NCBI GenBank assembly: GCA_019689615.1
Contig: JADGHD010000282.1
Coordinates: 1-6,642 of the forward strand
Direction: 5' to 3'
Length of the DNA stretch: 6,642 bases
Source: Frankia sp.
GTDB taxonomy: Bacteria > Actinomycetota > Actinomycetes > Frankiales > Frankiaceae
Below the pieces are notes generated by a model. It saw only the letters and a program-made list of their open reading frames with translations, was not told the DNA's origin and searched no databases. Position 1 is the stretch's first letter. The number at the start of each line of letters is the position of its first letter. The translations under genes were made by a program, and so were the position numbers. Below are positions 5,556 through 6,642 of this stretch, in pieces.

Positions 5556-6559
5556 CGCGAACGTTGCCACCATCGCCTCGTCCGTCCATCTGCCCACCGA
5601 CCGCCGCGCCGGGCACCGGGGGCACCGGCCGCGAGCCCGAGCGCGGCCGCCAGCGGCAGCGACATCGGCGCGCCGACGAGCGGGTCCCCGTCCGCCGCCG
5701 CCCGCTCCCCGCCCGGCGCCGGCACGTCGTCGAACGTGTCCGGCGAGGTCAGGAAGCCGAACCTGCTCAGCGGCCACACCCGGACGAACGCCCGGCCAAC
5801 CACCGAATCCTCGGGGATGGTCCCGTTGTACCGCGAGTCGGCGGAGGCACTGCGGTGATCACCCATCACCCACAGCTGCCCCTCCGGCACCGTCACCGGG
5901 TCGAATGGCTGGCTGTCGTTCTCGTAGACGTACGGCTCGTCCAGGGGCTCGCCGTTGACGACCACCCGGCCGGCGTGGTCGCAGCAACTGACCGTGTCGC
6001 CGCCGACCCCGATGACCCGCTTGATGAAGTCCTTGTCGCTGGGCGCACCGAGGCCGAGCAGGTTCTGGATGCCCCGGATGAACTTGCTGAACCCGTTGGT
6101 CGGCTCCTGGACCAGCCCTTCGGCGTGCTCGAAACCGGTCCCCTCGCCGTTGAAGACCACGATGTCGCCGCGGTGGATGTCCCGGAAGTGGTAGACGACC
6201 TTGTTCACCAGAACCCGGTCGTTGATGAGCAGGGTCCGCTCCATCGACTCCGACGGGATCCAGAACGCCTGTACCAGCAACGCCTTGATGAGCAGGGCGA
6301 GGACGAACGCGATCAGCACCAGGACGGGCAGCTCGCGCAGGAAGGAGCCCTTGCTGTTGGCGCGGCGCCGGCCCCTGCCGGACGACCGGCGCCCGGTCGT
6401 CGTCCACCGGCCGGCCGGCCGGCTCCCGCCGACGGCTGGCTCGGTACCGGCCCGGCCGCCGGCTGACCCGCCGGCGGCGCGGTCGCCGGCTGACGTGCTC
6501 GCGGCGCGGTCGCCGACGGGCGGCCCGGCCGCGCCGGGCTGGCGGTCGGGTCCGGGCAC
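5552..6559 (-). CDS. lepB: Signal peptidase I (type I leader peptidase)
   Basis: This membrane serine peptidase removes signal peptides from exported proteins. From the GTG at 6559 it has 335 residues: a long Gly/Ala/Arg-rich cytoplasmic N-terminus (1–72), one clear membrane helix (about 77–99, LPVLVLIAFVLALLIKALL) and a catalytic domain. The nucleophile is S105 in IPSESM (101–106), the general base is K180 in FIKRVIGVGGD, and box E reads VMGDHRSASADSR (231–243). After the fold, residues 280–335 form an extension with a weakly hydrophobic stretch (about 293–313) and a basic, Trp-containing end. The start is uncertain. The frame stays open from 6559 to the right edge, the GTG lacks a ribosome site, and no other ATG, GTG or TTG start occurs upstream in the window, so the gene may begin beyond position 6642. 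The stop overlaps the rnhB ATG. Family identity is firm; only the N-terminal length is in doubt. Confidence 0.93.
   Translation of the reverse strand: MPGPDRQPGAAGPPVGDRAASTSAGDRAAGGSAGGRAGTEPAVGGSRPAGRWTTTGRRSSGRGRRRANSKGSFLRELPVLVLIAFVLALLIKALLVQAFWIPSESMERTLLINDRVLVNKVVYHFRDIHRGDIVVFNGEGTGFEHAEGLVQEPTNGFSKFIRGIQNLLGLGAPSDKDFIKRVIGVGGDTVSCCDHAGRVVVNGEPLDEPYVYENDSQPFDPVTVPEGQLWVMGDHRSASADSRYNGTIPEDSVVGRAFVRVWPLSRFGFLTSPDTFDDVPAPGGERAAADGDPLVGAPMSLPLAAALGLAAGAPGARRGGRWADGRTRRWWQRSR
6434..6514 (-). repeat. 27-base tandem repeat in the lepB 5' region
   Basis: Three adjoining 27-base units encode nine-residue repeats in the cytoplasmic N-terminus of the signal peptidase: GDRAASTSA, GDRAAGGSA and the more diverged GGRAGTEPA (residues 16–42 from the GTG at 6559). 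The first two share an exact 15-base core, seen on the plus strand at 6474–6488 and 6501–6515 and spaced 27 bases apart. Because the unit is a multiple of three, copy-number change would keep the frame. This looks like a minisatellite in a disordered region. Confidence 0.6.
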
Positions 6560-6642
6560 GGAGGTGGCGCCGGGCAGACCCGGATCGTGGGCGCGCAGCT
6601 CGCCGGCCCGGCGCTGGCCCGAGGCGGGCGTCGCCTCGGGCC

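Noticed and set aside
1..6642. A novel defence, mobile or biosynthetic system in this window.
   Set aside because: All seven coding regions belong to recognisable core families, with no unexplained gap above 255 bases and no transfer genes or integration scars.

Overview
This is ordinary chromosomal core DNA from a very GC-rich actinobacterium. The evidence is G/C-dominated third codon positions, a GTG start, 4-base stop/start overlaps, and a lepB–rnhB–DUF2469 run next to yraN–comM–dprA and xerC. The combination resembles the Mycobacterium/Streptomyces/Frankia lineage, but I cannot name the genus from sequence alone. No rRNA, tRNA, CRISPR array, insertion sequence, phage gene or plasmid gene is visible.

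Layout from left to right. A minus-strand tyrosine recombinase of the XerC type occupies 10–1056. A 255-base divergent spacer (1057–1311) contains an inverted repeat whose arms resemble DnaA boxes. A tightly coupled plus-strand trio follows: yraN (1312–1674), comM (1674–3209) and dprA (3206–4492). A 50-base convergent gap holds a branched GC hairpin that probably ends transcription from both sides. A tightly coupled minus-strand trio, transcribed leftwards, fills the rest: lepB (from 6559 or beyond the right edge, down to 5552), rnhB (5555–4836) and DUF2469 (4839–4543).

Functions: LepB removes signal peptides at the membrane, and RnhB removes ribonucleotides from DNA. ComM (a branch-migration helicase family) and DprA (which loads RecA on single-stranded DNA) handle incoming or recombining DNA. 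YraN is a nuclease-fold protein of unclear role. XerC-type recombinases resolve chromosome dimers. DNA processing is therefore the common theme, apart from lepB.

The most notable point is gene orientation. In Mycobacterium tuberculosis lepB, rnhB, the DUF2469 gene, yraN, comM, dprA and xerC follow one another on one strand. Here the order of the outer genes is kept, but the yraN–comM–dprA block is flipped in place. I found no convincing new system. The remaining points of interest are small: the inverted repeat, the low-GC DUF2469 gene, a 27-base minisatellite in lepB, and a low-complexity linker in XerC.
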